Positions 7,059 to 17,083 are shown, counted from the stretch's first letter. The stretch: DNA of 64,000 nt from Neobacillus drentensis NBRC 102427 (GCF_001591445.1 NZ_BCUX01000023.1:36416-100415), one strand, 5' to 3'. Made by a program: numbers and translations. Notes: generated by a model from the sequence alone, not told the origin.

Positions 7059-9398
7059 GTGATAACTTTGAGACAACTCGTAAATAAACAGAACAGTATA
7101 AATGAAGAAAAATTAAAGCAATGGGAAATTGAATTGAACGACAACGGATATATTTCAAATGAGAGTGGATTGATTTCCATACTAACGAAGGAATCCAACC
7201 CAGTTATCTTATCAAAACTGCTGTCAATAGCTGCTTTGTCACGGATTGGGCGAAATAAACATGATAAACTGGCTGAAATATGGCTTGAAAGAGCGTTTAA
7301 TCTCTACCCCGATAATCAATCAGCAAAGGAATATATGCTTCAATCTGATTGGAAGAAGTTTGAAGATTCACTTTCACCGCTTACCTTTCCTGCAATAAGG
7401 GAAACGGATAATCGAACCGCTAAGAAGAAAACTGCGGAACAATACATAGAAGTGTGTCAAACCTTTTTAGCCCAAGCCGATGAGATTCAAAATAAGTTAG
7501 AAGCTAAAAGAGACCTGTCCTCGAAAATAATAAATAAGGCTTTATATCTAAAATACAATCTTCTCTCTGAGCTGTTGACATCGGCGATAGAAGAAACTGG
7601 AAATTTATTTAAGGCGGCTGAGGAGTACGACCAATCCATTACTGGTGTTTTCCATACTTCCACCTATTATGATGATTTAAAATTACATTTAGCGAATCTA
7701 GAGGAAATCAAAGAGAATTGGCAAAGGCAATTTCTTGAAGAACAAGCCGAGAGTCTCCTAACACGAAAAAATGCCCTAGATCAACTGAATGAAATGATTG
7801 GGATGGAGTTTGTTAAAAATCGGGTCAATGATTTTTACCGTTTTCTAAAGTATCAAAAACAGCGAAAGGAACTCGGCTTTCAAATGAAGGACGATCTGAG
7901 CTTGAACATGATTTTAACCGGGAATCCGGGTACTGGAAAAACAACACTTGCCCGGTTACTTGCGAAAATTTATCATGAATTAGGTGTCTTGCCTCATGAG
8001 GAAGTGATTGAGACGGACCGATCACAGCTTGTAGGTGCGTTTGTAGGCCAAACAGAAGAAAACGTCCGAAACATAGTCGAACGTTCCATTGGCGGGGTGC
8101 TATTTATTGATGAGGCCTATAGTCTAAAACGCGAAGGGCAAACAGGCAATGATTATGGCCAAGCAGCCATTGATACACTCGTTTCGCTGATGACCGGAAA
8201 TGAATATGGCGGGAAATTCGCTGTGATTTTGGCAGGCTATCCGGAGGAAATGCGCTCCTTTCTGGATGCAAATCCAGGTTTACGAAGTCGTTTTCCTCAC
8301 TCGAATCTCATCCATCTGCCAAATTATTCAAATGAAGAGTTAATAAGGATTGCTGAACAAGTCGCTTCTGATAATGATTATTTCCTCAGTGAGGATGCTA
8401 AGACCGAAATCAATCATCGGCTAGACCGCGAACGGGTTGATGATACTTTTGGAAACGCAAGGACTGTTCACAATATCGTAATTGATGCAATCTTTAAGAA
8501 GGGGTCTGTCAAAGAAGTAAATAAAGAAAACCTTCTCGATTTTATTGTTTTGAATAAAGAAGACTTTCTTTTAGATAAAGAGGAAAGTTCTGAGTCACCA
8601 TATGATAAATTGGGCCGGCTTATTGGTTTAGAAGCTTTAAAGGTGGAAATGAGATCACTTATCTCGTTTGTAAAAATGCAGCAATACCGGTTGAAAAACG
8701 GACTGCCGCCTGTACCCATTCAGCTTCATGCGGTGTTCACTGGAAACCCCGGTACAGGAAAAACATCAGTTGCTAAAGTTTATGCGGAGCTTTTAAAGGA
8801 CTGCGGCATCTTAAAAAGAGGCCATCTAATCGTGGCTAGTCGGGCTGATTTTGTAGCCGGATATGTGGGTCAAACTGCATCCAAAACAAAGAAGAAAATT
8901 AAGGAAGCACTCGGAGGCGTCTTATTTATTGACGAGGCCTATTCCCTTTTTAGTTCCACAACAGGAGATTTTGGTAAAGAGGTTATTGATACAATTGTTG
9001 ATGAAATGACCAAGCATAATGAAAATTTAGTCGTTGTCTTGGCGGGATACCCACATGAAATGGACTTGCTCCTTGAAAGTAATCCGGGTCTGCGTTCACG
9101 ATTTAAAAAGTTCTTTTTATTTCCTGACTATACCCCAGAAGAACTGCTGGAAATCATGGTCGTTTATGCTGAAAGTTTTCAATATCAATTAACAGAGGAA
9201 GCTAAGGCGCTGTTACTTCAAAATATGAATGAGGAATCCTTTAAAGGGAACGGTCGTTTTGCCACAAACATGGTCGATGAAATGATCCAAGCTCAAGCCT
9301 CAAGACTAATGGATTCAGAAGAAGATGAACATCTGTTTGAAAAATCCCTGCTGCTTGAAGTAGAGGATGTCCTAATGGCATTTAGTAAAAATATTTAA
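7059..9398 (+). CDS. Double AAA+ ATPase of the SpoVK/CbbX family
   Basis: A 779-residue protein: residues 1-250 are helical with no recognised motif, followed by two tandem CbbX/SpoVK-type AAA+ modules. First module: Walker A GNPGTGKTT (about 288) and Walker B GGVLFIDEAYSL (about 348). Second: GNPGTGKTS (about 561) and the same Walker B. B. subtilis SpoVK has a single module of about 320 residues, so this is a duplicated form with an added N-terminal domain. It probably remodels a protein substrate, perhaps in sporulation given sspN-tlp next door; that is inference. GTG 7059 is taken as start; TTG at 7068 is an alternative. It has no counterpart between tlp and yneP in B. subtilis. Confidence 0.85.
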   Translation: MITLRQLVNKQNSINEEKLKQWEIELNDNGYISNESGLISILTKESNPVILSKLLSIAALSRIGRNKHDKLAEIWLERAFNLYPDNQSAKEYMLQSDWKKFEDSLSPLTFPAIRETDNRTAKKKTAEQYIEVCQTFLAQADEIQNKLEAKRDLSSKIINKALYLKYNLLSELLTSAIEETGNLFKAAEEYDQSITGVFHTSTYYDDLKLHLANLEEIKENWQRQFLEEQAESLLTRKNALDQLNEMIGMEFVKNRVNDFYRFLKYQKQRKELGFQMKDDLSLNMILTGNPGTGKTTLARLLAKIYHELGVLPHEEVIETDRSQLVGAFVGQTEENVRNIVERSIGGVLFIDEAYSLKREGQTGNDYGQAAIDTLVSLMTGNEYGGKFAVILAGYPEEMRSFLDANPGLRSRFPHSNLIHLPNYSNEELIRIAEQVASDNDYFLSEDAKTEINHRLDRERVDDTFGNARTVHNIVIDAIFKKGSVKEVNKENLLDFIVLNKEDFLLDKEESSESPYDKLGRLIGLEALKVEMRSLISFVKMQQYRLKNGLPPVPIQLHAVFTGNPGTGKTSVAKVYAELLKDCGILKRGHLIVASRADFVAGYVGQTASKTKKKIKEALGGVLFIDEAYSLFSSTTGDFGKEVIDTIVDEMTKHNENLVVVLAGYPHEMDLLLESNPGLRSRFKKFFLFPDYTPEELLEIMVVYAESFQYQLTEEAKALLLQNMNEESFKGNGRFATNMVDEMIQAQASRLMDSEEDEHLFEKSLLLEVEDVLMAFSKNI

Positions 9399-9425
9399 TA
9401 CTATCGATGAAAAGGTTGTGACTGG

Positions 9426-9854
9426 GTGGGAAATTTATTTACTTCGACTAGAGAAATTCAGCTCTATTATGCTGATACAGATATGATGGGTGTTATCTAT
9501 CATGCAAATTATTTAAAGTTTTTTGAACTCGGAAGAACAGGATTAATTGAAGACATTGGATACAATTATCTGTCTATGGAGGAGGCAGGTTTCTATTCAC
9601 CTGTCTATGATATTCAAATTACTTACAAAAAACCACTTCGGTATGGTGATAAGGGTTTTGTAAAAACGTGGGTAGAATTAAATGATGGCATCAAATCAGT
9701 TTATGGCTATACGATTTTAAATGGGGATGATGAAATTTGTGCCGAGGGGAAATCAACCCATATTATCGTAAAGAAAGAAAATTTTAGACCCACTTCATTC
9801 AAAAAAGCCTTTCCTGAGTGGTATTTAAAATATGAAGAAATTAAGAAGAAATAA
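9426..9854 (+). CDS. yneP: Hotdog-fold acyl-CoA thioesterase YneP
   Basis: A 142-residue single-domain hotdog protein of the YbgC/4-hydroxybenzoyl-CoA thioesterase family. The YADTDMMGVIYHANYLKFFE segment holds the catalytic Asp (about residue 19) and the conserved GVxYHxNYL. It hydrolyses acyl-CoA thioesters; the natural acyl group is unknown. It begins with GTG 27 nt after the AAA ATPase and occupies the yneP position between tlp and yneQ. The ribosome site is weak. Confidence 0.87.
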   Translation: MGNLFTSTREIQLYYADTDMMGVIYHANYLKFFELGRTGLIEDIGYNYLSMEEAGFYSPVYDIQITYKKPLRYGDKGFVKTWVELNDGIKSVYGYTILNGDDEICAEGKSTHIIVKKENFRPTSFKKAFPEWYLKYEEIKKK

Positions 9855-9888
9855 CAAACTAGCTGACATGTAAATTGGGGTGATAAGA

Positions 9889-10206
9889 TTGGCTTTTGGA
9901 ATAAAAAGACAGGAAGTCATCAAGTGGAAAAGAAATATTGATCATGGCGAAATAGCCTTTTTAACCCATTATTGGCTTGATGACCGATTTCCCGGATGTA
10001 AGACAGTTACTAAGGTTGGTTGCAATGATCTTGAAAAATTAGCTGCTTGGGGAAAGAAACACGGTCTAAAAAAAGAATGGATTCATCATAGGGTCGATGG
10101 CTATTCCCATTTTGATTTAATTGGTGAAAGGCAAAAGGAAATATTACTAAAAGAAGGCTTGGTTGAACACATTTGGATAGATAAGAAAGGCTCACTTGAA
10201 GAATAA
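9889..10206 (+). CDS. yneQ: Conserved hypothetical protein YneQ
   Basis: A 105-residue soluble protein starting MAFGIKRQEVIKWKRNIDHG with the conserved core EIAFLTHYWLDDRFPGCKTV and EWIHHRVDGYSHFDLIG, recognisable as YneQ. Function unknown; rich in aromatic and His residues. TTG 9889 is preferred over GTG 9880 because GGGGTG (9877-9882) then lies at proper spacing and the product matches the family N terminus MAFGIKR. It sits in the conserved yneP-yneQ pair. Confidence 0.85.
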   Translation: MAFGIKRQEVIKWKRNIDHGEIAFLTHYWLDDRFPGCKTVTKVGCNDLEKLAAWGKKHGLKKEWIHHRVDGYSHFDLIGERQKEILLKEGLVEHIWIDKKGSLEE

Positions 10207-10234
10207 CTATCTTTCAAGTGAGCCTTAAGTTTAC
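10189..10234 (+). terminator. Hairpin overlapping the end of yneQ
   Basis: 12-bp perfect stem GGCTCACTTGAA / TTCAAGTGAGCC that starts inside the last yneQ codons. The tail is only moderately T-rich, so it may instead protect or terminate both convergent transcripts. Confidence 0.6.
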
Positions 10235-10245
10235 TTCTAAAGCCA

Positions 10246-11043
10246 TTAATTAATAATGGGGATCACCATCCAGCCGGAAATTAATAAAAGTGTAGTTACT
10301 GAGAAATGAACTACTACCGATGGGAAGATACTTTTAAATTTAATAGTAAGAATGCCCAGCAATATACCTAAAAACATATAAGAAATAGATATAATCAGTG
10401 AAAAGCCAAACATGGTCGTGTGTAAACCAAATGCAATACTTGTTACGACCAAACCTAATTGGTGATTTGATATCGCTATCAGCTTTGGAAGAAATATCCC
10501 CCGCCACAAAACCTCTTCAAGCAATGCATTGATGCTAGCAAACAATAAAATGAATAGGACAGCAGACAAGCGCATATCTTCATTTTTTACAAATAATGTC
10601 CCAATAATGGAGAGGATTGAAAGCAGGCAAAGGATCAGAAAAAATTTACTCAGAGAAAATGCAATGTTAAAAGGGAGTTGTATTTTCCCTGTAAGAATAG
10701 GTTTTTGAAAATAAAATATGATTTCTTGTTTAAATTTCTTAATAACATAGCTAATCAAAAGAATTGGAATGAGTAATAACATTTGACTAAACATAACTAG
10801 TGAATAGTGAGGGAAATGAAAGCTTTCCATAAAGGTATCCATATAAACGAGCAGAAGATTACCAAGAAAAAAAGAAATAACCATCCAGGCAAATGAGCGC
10901 ATCCTTTCTTTAAAAAAGGCGACTAATAATAATAATGCAATTAGTAGAACAAAAAAAGGAGAATAAAGACCTCTTGTAAAAAAATAGGACATCAATATAA
11001 ATAATACACTTAACAAGATCCCTTTTCGGTTGTTACTTTTCAT
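10246..11043 (-). CDS. CPBP-family intramembrane protease homologue
   Basis: A 265-residue protein with about seven hydrophobic segments and the CPBP (Rce1/CaaX-protease-like, Pfam Abi) motifs EEVLWRG (about residue 175, the EExxxR motif) and FGLH, plus a late VVHF histidine. The third motif has Thr where many members have Asn. Members are proposed membrane metalloproteases or bacteriocin self-immunity proteins. The ATG at 11043 fits a GGAG site better than the upstream TTG at 11061. It is inserted between yneQ and plsY, replacing yneR of B. subtilis. Substrate unknown. Confidence 0.8.
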   Translation of the reverse strand: MKSNNRKGILLSVLFILMSYFFTRGLYSPFFVLLIALLLLVAFFKERMRSFAWMVISFFLGNLLLVYMDTFMESFHFPHYSLVMFSQMLLLIPILLISYVIKKFKQEIIFYFQKPILTGKIQLPFNIAFSLSKFFLILCLLSILSIIGTLFVKNEDMRLSAVLFILLFASINALLEEVLWRGIFLPKLIAISNHQLGLVVTSIAFGLHTTMFGFSLIISISYMFLGILLGILTIKFKSIFPSVVVHFSVTTLLLISGWMVIPIIN

Positions 11044-11080
11044 CCTATGATCTCCAATCAAATTTCTTAAAATGAGTAAG

Positions 11081-11111
11081 AAAATGGGAACCGAAAATCG
11101 GTTCCCATTTT
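11081..11111 (-). terminator. Terminator of plsY
   Basis: 13-bp perfect stem AAAATGGGAACCG / CGGTTCCCATTTT with a 5-nt loop, 35 nt after plsY on the minus strand and followed there by a T-rich run. Confidence 0.85.
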
Positions 11112-11145
11112 CAAAACGCCGCTGAACAGGGCGCTTCCGCTTTTC

Positions 11146-11745
11146 TTATAGCCATTTTATTTTCGGCTCTGTTTTATTCATTATTCGTTTCACGTTTGCA
11201 CGGTGCCGGTAAATTACGAACGAGGCAAGCAGGAAGACTACTATCAACAATGGGATGTCCCACTTCTGAATAAAACCAGATATTAAAGCAAACAGAAAAG
11301 CAGTTATTCCAGCAATCATAGATGATAAAGAGACATATTTGGTTATGTAAAGACTAATAAAAAATATTATTAATACTGTAAGAAACAGAAGCGGAGCACA
11401 AAGTAATAATACACCCCCTGAAGTGGCAACTGCTTTTCCACCGCGAAACCTTGCAAAGATTGGATAGGTATGACCAACAACCGAAAAAACCCCGGCTAAA
11501 AGCGGATTTATCTCTACATTAAACAGGAGGGGCAAGGAAGCTGCAAACGTACCTTTTAATATATCTGCAAGAGTTACCACCATACCTGCTTTGACACCAA
11601 GTGTACGAAACGTATTCGTACCCCCTAAATTTCCACTCCCATGTTCACGAATATCTGTTTTATAAAATACTTTTCCGATAATTAAACCAGAGGGAATCGA
11701 GCCAAGTAAATAAGCAAGAATTAGGACTAAAATAATTTGAACCAT
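11146..11745 (-). CDS. plsY: Glycerol-3-phosphate acyltransferase PlsY
   Basis: A 199-residue integral membrane enzyme that uses acyl-phosphate to acylate sn-glycerol-3-phosphate, the first step of phosphatidic acid synthesis. Five or so membrane segments and the PlsY motifs are visible: SIPSGLI near residue 17, [13 protein letters not shown] (about 35-47, Gly-rich substrate loop), and FRGGKAVAT (about 98). ATG 11745 has GGAG upstream. In B. subtilis plsY(yneS) lies just before yneT-parE-parC on the opposite strand, as here, although two signalling genes are now inserted. Confidence 0.96.
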   Translation of the reverse strand: MVQIILVLILAYLLGSIPSGLIIGKVFYKTDIREHGSGNLGGTNTFRTLGVKAGMVVTLADILKGTFAASLPLLFNVEINPLLAGVFSVVGHTYPIFARFRGGKAVATSGGVLLLCAPLLFLTVLIIFFISLYITKYVSLSSMIAGITAFLFALISGFIQKWDIPLLIVVFLLASFVIYRHRANVKRIMNKTEPKIKWL

Positions 11746-11951
11746 GAATAAATTCTCCTTCTACGTAAAGATCCAGTTCTTCTATTTTACCATGTATTAT
11801 AGAAAAAACACCACGCTTTTCCGTTTCTGTCCAAAGTAAGGACAATTAGAGTCAATATTATTACGAAAATAAGGAGAATTTTCAAACCCTTTGTTTATCG
11901 ATTGAAAGCAATGAATGGAGTCAATATAATTTAGATATAATCATATAAAAC

Positions 11952-11998
11952 ACATGAAAACCGACCGACGAAACGAGTGAAAGGGTCGGTTTTCATGT
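11952..11998 (+). repeat. 15-bp perfect inverted repeat upstream of the GGDEF regulator
   Basis: ACATGAAAACCGACC (11952-11966) and GGTCGGTTTTCATGT (11984-11998) form a perfect 15-bp stem with a 17-nt purine-rich loop. It lies between divergent plsY and the GGDEF gene, 37 nt before the latter's ATG, and lacks a T tract, so it is not an ordinary terminator. It could be a leader hairpin or an operator. Confidence 0.75.
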
Positions 11999-12035
11999 AT
12001 CAAATAATTTTGAATGACAATTGAGGTGAAAACCA

Positions 12036-13334
12036 ATGGCCACAAATCTCCAGTATTACTTAAATAATCATCATAAAGACATAAAGATATTATATGTTGA
12101 AGAGGAAAAGTTTTCGCGAGAAAAACTCTTGCGTGTTCTAAAGCGTCGTTTTGCCGATGTTCACGCGGCAATTGACGATGTGGAAGCTTTACAGCTCTAC
12201 CAGCGTTACCAACCAGATTTAATTATTTGTGATATCAAAATGAATCAATTGAGTGGATTAGAATTCATTAATAAGATGCGTGCCTTAAATGAGCAAGTTC
12301 AGATTATCGCAACAACCACTTATGATGATCAAGATGCCTTTATTCAGTCGATTGCAAATAAAGTTAATCATGTTATCTACAAACCAATTGACTTGGATTT
12401 CCTTTTGCAGGCGATTCAAAAATCAGTCTATCAAATGCAAATAGAGAAAGAGCTTGCCAAACAAAAGAAGCTAGCGAGAGCCATTTTGGATTTTCAGGAT
12501 AACCCCATTTTTGTCATTGAAAACGATGAAATAATTGAATTCAACCAAGCCTTTTCCAACTTTACTGGAATTAGGAAGAGTCAGACTCAGCTACATAAGA
12601 GTAAATTACTATCTAGTTATTTTGCTGAAGATTCAAATTATTTTTATCCAAACGATATGAGTAGATTGTATGAGGAAATCTTGGAAACTGGAAAAAACGC
12701 TGTAAAGATGCACTGGAAAGATACTAACAGCAAAGATACGATCTTTTTACTAAAGACCGCGGTCATTCCAGGTACCAATCAATATCTATTTATTTGTAAC
12801 GATATCACTGCTTTAGAGGAAGAAAGTAGAATGAATCGGCAATTAGTCCTGATGGATTCCTTAACTAACAGTATCAATCGATTGGAAATGGATGATATCT
12901 TGGAAATGGAAATAAGACGTGCCGAAAGATTAGGTCAGCCATTTTCGATTATTTTAATCGATATCGATTTCTTTAAACATGTGAATGAACGGTTTGGGCA
13001 ACAAGCTGGTGATAAAGTCCTCCATACCATTTCTACGATTGTTCAGCAACGGATTAGAGAATCAGATATTTTTGTCCGCTGGGGAGGAGAAGAATTTATT
13101 ATACTCACTCCCGGAACCGACGGAAATGGAGCAATAGAGTTAGCAGAATCTATCCGTGCCATCATTGAAGACTTTCAGTTTAAAGATATTGATCAGATTA
13201 CTTGTAGTTTTGGGATTACTGAGTTTACTCGAGGCAAAGCGAAAAATGAATTGATATTAGAGGCAGATAAGGCACTCACTCAATCTAAAAATAATGGTCG
13301 AAACTGTGTAACCAATTACATTCAAGAAAGTTAA
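12036..13334 (+). CDS. Response regulator with PAS and GGDEF (diguanylate cyclase)
   Basis: A 432-residue soluble protein with three parts. Receiver, residues 12-135: phospho-acceptor D66 in IICDIKM, conserved Thr-Thr and K116 in YKPID; the usual acidic DD pair is EE. A PAS-like domain follows (about 145-260, with NDEIIEFNQAFSNFTG). The C-terminal GGDEF domain has GGEEF at 350-354 and RESD five residues before it, an intact product-inhibition I-site. It should make c-di-GMP when phosphorylated. A histidine kinase gene follows 13 nt later. ATG 12036 has GAGGTG upstream. Confidence 0.92.
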   Translation: MATNLQYYLNNHHKDIKILYVEEEKFSREKLLRVLKRRFADVHAAIDDVEALQLYQRYQPDLIICDIKMNQLSGLEFINKMRALNEQVQIIATTTYDDQDAFIQSIANKVNHVIYKPIDLDFLLQAIQKSVYQMQIEKELAKQKKLARAILDFQDNPIFVIENDEIIEFNQAFSNFTGIRKSQTQLHKSKLLSSYFAEDSNYFYPNDMSRLYEEILETGKNAVKMHWKDTNSKDTIFLLKTAVIPGTNQYLFICNDITALEEESRMNRQLVLMDSLTNSINRLEMDDILEMEIRRAERLGQPFSIILIDIDFFKHVNERFGQQAGDKVLHTISTIVQQRIRESDIFVRWGGEEFIILTPGTDGNGAIELAESIRAIIEDFQFKDIDQITCSFGITEFTRGKAKNELILEADKALTQSKNNGRNCVTNYIQES

Positions 13335-13347
13335 GAAGGTGGTCAGT

Positions 13348-14292
13348 GTGCTTTTGTTGTATATTTTCATATTCTTGGTAATTGGATTATTCATTTATGT
13401 TATTTTCCAATCAATTCATAAAAGCCGTAAACTAATGAAAAAACTAAAAGTAAGTGAAAACAGCTACCGGGACTTGGCAAAAAAATATGAAGCTGCGAAT
13501 ATTTTGAAACAAGATTTAGAAATAAGAATTCAAGAAGAAGTAGCCAAGAATCGCCAGAGAGATTTTGTCCTTATCCAGCAATCAAGACTTGCTGCGATGG
13601 GAGAATTGATTGCTAGTATGGGTCATCAATGGAGTCAACCGTTAAATAGCTTATCACTATTAATCCAGGATGTAAGAGAAGCATTAGAGTTCGGGGAAAT
13701 TGACGATCAATATATGGAACGGTTTACTAAAGAAAGTATGTTCCAAATTAAGGAAATGTCGCAAACAATTAATGATTTTCGCAGATTTTATAAACCGAAC
13801 AAGGAAAAAACCCCATTCTCTGTAGGAGATTCGATTGAAGATGCCCTATCTATCTTTTCAACAAGTTTAAAAAAACACGCCATTCAGGTGGAGTTTGAAT
13901 ATAGAGGTCAGTATACGGCATTTGGTTTTCCCAATGAATATAGCCAAGTTGTCCTTAATCTATTAACAAACACAAGGGATGCCTTTGTTCAAAACGATAC
14001 AAAAAATCGAAGAATATTCATCACCATTGGTGAAACGGACAGAGAGATCACAGCAGAATTTATCGATAATGCCGGTGGAATCGAACTAGAATTACTTGAA
14101 AAAATCTTCGATCCTTATTTTACGACGAGACAACACGGCACTGGTTTAGGACTTTTTCTGGCAAAGAAGATATTGGAAAACATGGACGGGAGTGTCCAGG
14201 CAGAAAATACCGGAGATGGAGTCCGATTTTGCCTCATCGTCCCGAAGGCAGCTGCCGCAGTTAATCCAGAACTTATTTCTGGTTCAAGTTAA
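13348..14292 (+). CDS. Sensor histidine kinase, partner of the GGDEF regulator
   Basis: A 314-residue kinase with one N-terminal membrane segment (residues 2-22), a coiled coil (about 35-75) and no recognisable extracellular sensor domain. The phosphorylation site is H93 in SMGHQWSQPLN; the ATP-binding domain shows N-box NLLTNTRDAF, DNAGGI, and G-box TGLGLFLAKK. GTG 13348 is favoured over GTG 13339 because AAGGTGG is then spaced about 5 nt away. Its gene is immediately after the receiver-GGDEF gene, so it is the likely phosphodonor. The stimulus is unknown and may be membrane-derived or cytoplasmic. Confidence 0.9.
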   Translation: MLLLYIFIFLVIGLFIYVIFQSIHKSRKLMKKLKVSENSYRDLAKKYEAANILKQDLEIRIQEEVAKNRQRDFVLIQQSRLAAMGELIASMGHQWSQPLNSLSLLIQDVREALEFGEIDDQYMERFTKESMFQIKEMSQTINDFRRFYKPNKEKTPFSVGDSIEDALSIFSTSLKKHAIQVEFEYRGQYTAFGFPNEYSQVVLNLLTNTRDAFVQNDTKNRRIFITIGETDREITAEFIDNAGGIELELLEKIFDPYFTTRQHGTGLGLFLAKKILENMDGSVQAENTGDGVRFCLIVPKAAAAVNPELISGSS

Positions 14293-14396
14293 TACTAATT
14301 TGCCCCTTTTACCAGGGTCTTTTTCTATTTGAAAACCTTTTATTATGTTTTTTTTGAAAATATAGGTAAAATAAAGAGGGAAAGGGAGTGAGACTT

Positions 14397-14813
14397 TTGA
14401 CGATTGAAAATCCAAGTCGTAATGAAATTGGAACAATATTAAATAAGGCAAAAAGAATCGCTGTTGTTGGGTTGAGTGATAATCCTGAACGAACATCCTA
14501 TCAAGTTTCCGCTGCTATGCAAAAAGCTGGCTATGACATTATTCCAGTGAATCCAACAATCGATCAGGTGCTTGGTGTAAAAGCCGTTGCTTCACTGAAG
14601 GATATTGAAGGTCATGTGGACATCGTTAACGTTTTTCGCAGGTCAGAACAATTGTTCGATGTTGCGAAAGAATTTGATCTAATCGATGCAGATGTATATT
14701 GGGCCCAGCTTGGTCTTGAAAATGAAGAAGCCTATGAGTTTTTAAAAAATAAGGGCTATACTGTCATTATGAACCGCTGTATTAAAGTTGAACATGCGTT
14801 GACAAGGGTATAA
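14397..14813 (+). CDS. yneT: CoA-binding domain protein YneT
   Basis: A 138-residue single CoA-binding Rossmann domain (same fold as succinyl-CoA synthetase alpha). The VVGLSDNPERTSYQVSAAMQ segment is the nucleotide-binding loop and HVDIVNVFRRSE is the family core. TTG 14397 gives MTIENPSR, the usual N terminus, with AAAGGGAG at 14381-14388; GTG 14388 is too close to that site. It stands directly before parE as in B. subtilis. Ligand and role are not established. Confidence 0.88.
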   Translation: MTIENPSRNEIGTILNKAKRIAVVGLSDNPERTSYQVSAAMQKAGYDIIPVNPTIDQVLGVKAVASLKDIEGHVDIVNVFRRSEQLFDVAKEFDLIDADVYWAQLGLENEEAYEFLKNKGYTVIMNRCIKVEHALTRV

Positions 14814-14822
14814 TTTTTTACC

Positions 14823-14852
14823 AAAAAACTGCTAAAGATTAGCAGTTTTTTT
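14823..14852 (+). terminator. Terminator of yneT
   Basis: 11-bp stem AAAACTGCTAA / TTAGCAGTTTT, 3-nt loop, T-rich tail. Confidence 0.92.
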
Positions 14853-15103
14853 CTTTTATTTCGCCCAATTACGCCTGCTAATATTATTACAAAAATATGT
14901 TGTTTAAAAATACCTATTTGCCAAAATAAAATAAATCGCTACAATTAAGCATAGACGCCGCGAGTTATATGATAAAATAAGAAGCGGCAAACATTGGTTC
15001 TATTTTATATTTAAAAAAGATAATTAAATGAACGACTAATCAATTAGTTCATGAAGCAATTAGAAGGATACTTCTTTTTGTAGGGAATGAAAGGGGTATT
15101 TTA

Positions 15104-17083
15104 GTGGCAAGGAATCAGCAAGTTTTTGATTATAATGATGATGCCATACAAGTACTAGAAGGTCTTGAGGCCGTTAGAAAACGCCCGGGAATGTACATTG
15201 GCAGCACCGATGCACGAGGACTCCATCATCTTGTTTACGAGATTGTTGACAATTCTGTCGATGAAGCACTTGGTGGATTTGGCGATCAAATCATTGTAAA
15301 AATACACAAAGATAATTCAATTAGTGTAAATGACCGAGGACGTGGAATGCCTACGGGAATGCACAAAATGGGGAAACCGACACCAGAGGTTATCTTAACT
15401 ATTCTTCATGCCGGCGGTAAGTTTGGTCAAGGCGGTTATAAAACAAGCGGCGGTTTGCACGGTGTTGGTGCATCAGTAGTTAATGCGTTATCTGAATGGT
15501 TAACCGTCACAATTAAAAGAGACGGTTTCGTATATGAACAGCGCTTTGAAAATGGCGGAAAGCCAGCAACAACCCTCGAAAAAATCGGGAAAACCAATCA
15601 AACCGGAACAACAATTCATTTTAAGCCGGATCCGACCATTTTTTCGACGACCACTTATAACTTTGAGACTTTATGTGAGAGGTTAAGAGAGTCCGCTTTC
15701 TTACTTAAAGCATTAAAAATAGAAATTATCGATGAACGGAATGATTTCCACGAAGTTTTTCATTATGAAAATGGAATTGAAGCGTTTGTTGCCTATTTAA
15801 ACGAAGAAAAGGATGTTCTACATCCAGTTATTAGCCTCGAAGGCGCTAATCATGGGATTGAAGTTGATTTTGCGTTTCAATTTAATGATGGCTATTCAGA
15901 AAATGTCCTCTCGTTCGTTAATAATGTCCGCACAAGAGACGGCGGTACGCATGAAGCCGGGGCTAAAACAGCAATGACAAGAGTATTTAATGATTATGCA
16001 CGAAAGGTTTCTTTCTTAAAAGACAAAGATAAAAACCTTGATGGTGCAGATATCCGCGAAGGTTTGTCAGCGATCATCTCCGTTCGAATCCCGGAAGAAC
16101 TGCTCCAGTTCGAAGGACAAACGAAGGGTAAGTTAGGAACAAGTGAAGCTAGATCCGCTGTCGACGCTGTTGTTTCTGAACATCTCTCTTATTTTCTAGA
16201 AGAGAACCCTGATATTAGCTCCCTTCTGATCAAGAAATCAATAAAAGCCTATCAAGCAAGAGAGGCTGCAAGAAAAGCGCGTGAAGACGCAAGGAGCGGG
16301 AAAAAACGCAAGCGTTCAGATGCGGTTTTATCTGGTAAACTAACACCAGCCCAATCACGTAATCCGCAAAGAAATGAACTTTACCTGGTGGAGGGTGACT
16401 CCGCAGGTGGTTCCGCAAAACAAGGTCGTGACCGACGCTTCCAAGCTGTTCTTCCACTGAGGGGTAAGGTAATAAATACCGAAAAAGCCAAGCTTGCAGA
16501 CATTTTTAAGAATGAAGAAATCAATACGATTATTCATGCCATTGGCGGTGGAGTAGGAACCGATTTTAGTGTAGAAGATATCAATTACGATAAAATTGTC
16601 ATTATGACCGATGCCGATACTGATGGCGCACATATTCAAGTATTACTGCTTACATTCTTTTACCGTTATATGAAACCCTTGCTTGAAGCAGGAAAAGTGT
16701 TTATTGCCCTGCCGCCGTTATATAAAGTGAGTAAAGGGACAGGCAAAAAAGAAATCATCGAATACGCTTGGAGTGATGATGACCTCCAGGGTGCAATAAA
16801 AAAAGTTGGCAGAGGCTATATTCTTCAACGCTATAAAGGACTTGGAGAAATGAACGCCGACCAATTATGGGATACAACGATGGATCCGGAAACACGGACG
16901 TTGATTCGTGTTAAAATAGATGATGCAGCAAGAGCGGAACGCAGGGTGACCACGCTAATGGGCGATAAAGTGGAACCACGTCGCAAGTGGATTGAAAGCA
17001 ATGTGGCCTTTGGTTTAGAAGAGGATGACACCATATTAGAGAATGAAAATATTACGGTCTCCGAGGAGGATTCTGAAGGATGA
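15104..17083 (+). CDS. parE: DNA topoisomerase IV subunit B
   Basis: A 659-residue GyrB-type ATPase subunit that with ParC decatenates daughter chromosomes. GHKL ATPase with NSVDEALGG and [15 protein letters not shown], transducer, then TOPRIM with [18 protein letters not shown] and DADTDGAHI. The [13 protein letters not shown] region before the C terminus is present. GTG 15104 follows AAAGGGG. parE and parC overlap by 4 bp, indicating translational coupling. A promoter region of about 250 nt without genes precedes it. Confidence 0.98.
   Translation: MARNQQVFDYNDDAIQVLEGLEAVRKRPGMYIGSTDARGLHHLVYEIVDNSVDEALGGFGDQIIVKIHKDNSISVNDRGRGMPTGMHKMGKPTPEVILTILHAGGKFGQGGYKTSGGLHGVGASVVNALSEWLTVTIKRDGFVYEQRFENGGKPATTLEKIGKTNQTGTTIHFKPDPTIFSTTTYNFETLCERLRESAFLLKALKIEIIDERNDFHEVFHYENGIEAFVAYLNEEKDVLHPVISLEGANHGIEVDFAFQFNDGYSENVLSFVNNVRTRDGGTHEAGAKTAMTRVFNDYARKVSFLKDKDKNLDGADIREGLSAIISVRIPEELLQFEGQTKGKLGTSEARSAVDAVVSEHLSYFLEENPDISSLLIKKSIKAYQAREAARKAREDARSGKKRKRSDAVLSGKLTPAQSRNPQRNELYLVEGDSAGGSAKQGRDRRFQAVLPLRGKVINTEKAKLADIFKNEEINTIIHAIGGGVGTDFSVEDINYDKIVIMTDADTDGAHIQVLLLTFFYRYMKPLLEAGKVFIALPPLYKVSKGTGKKEIIEYAWSDDDLQGAIKKVGRGYILQRYKGLGEMNADQLWDTTMDPETRTLIRVKIDDAARAERRVTTLMGDKVEPRRKWIESNVAFGLEEDDTILENENITVSEEDSEG

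Noticed and set aside
11952..11998. c-di-GMP riboswitch upstream of the GGDEF gene
   Set aside because: The conserved aptamer core of GEMM-type riboswitches is not visible; only a simple long hairpin.
15028..15053. Imperfect dyad ATGAAC..TAAT / ATTA..GTTCAT upstream of parE
   Set aside because: Asymmetric internal bulge and no T tract; too weak to call an operator in AT-rich DNA.
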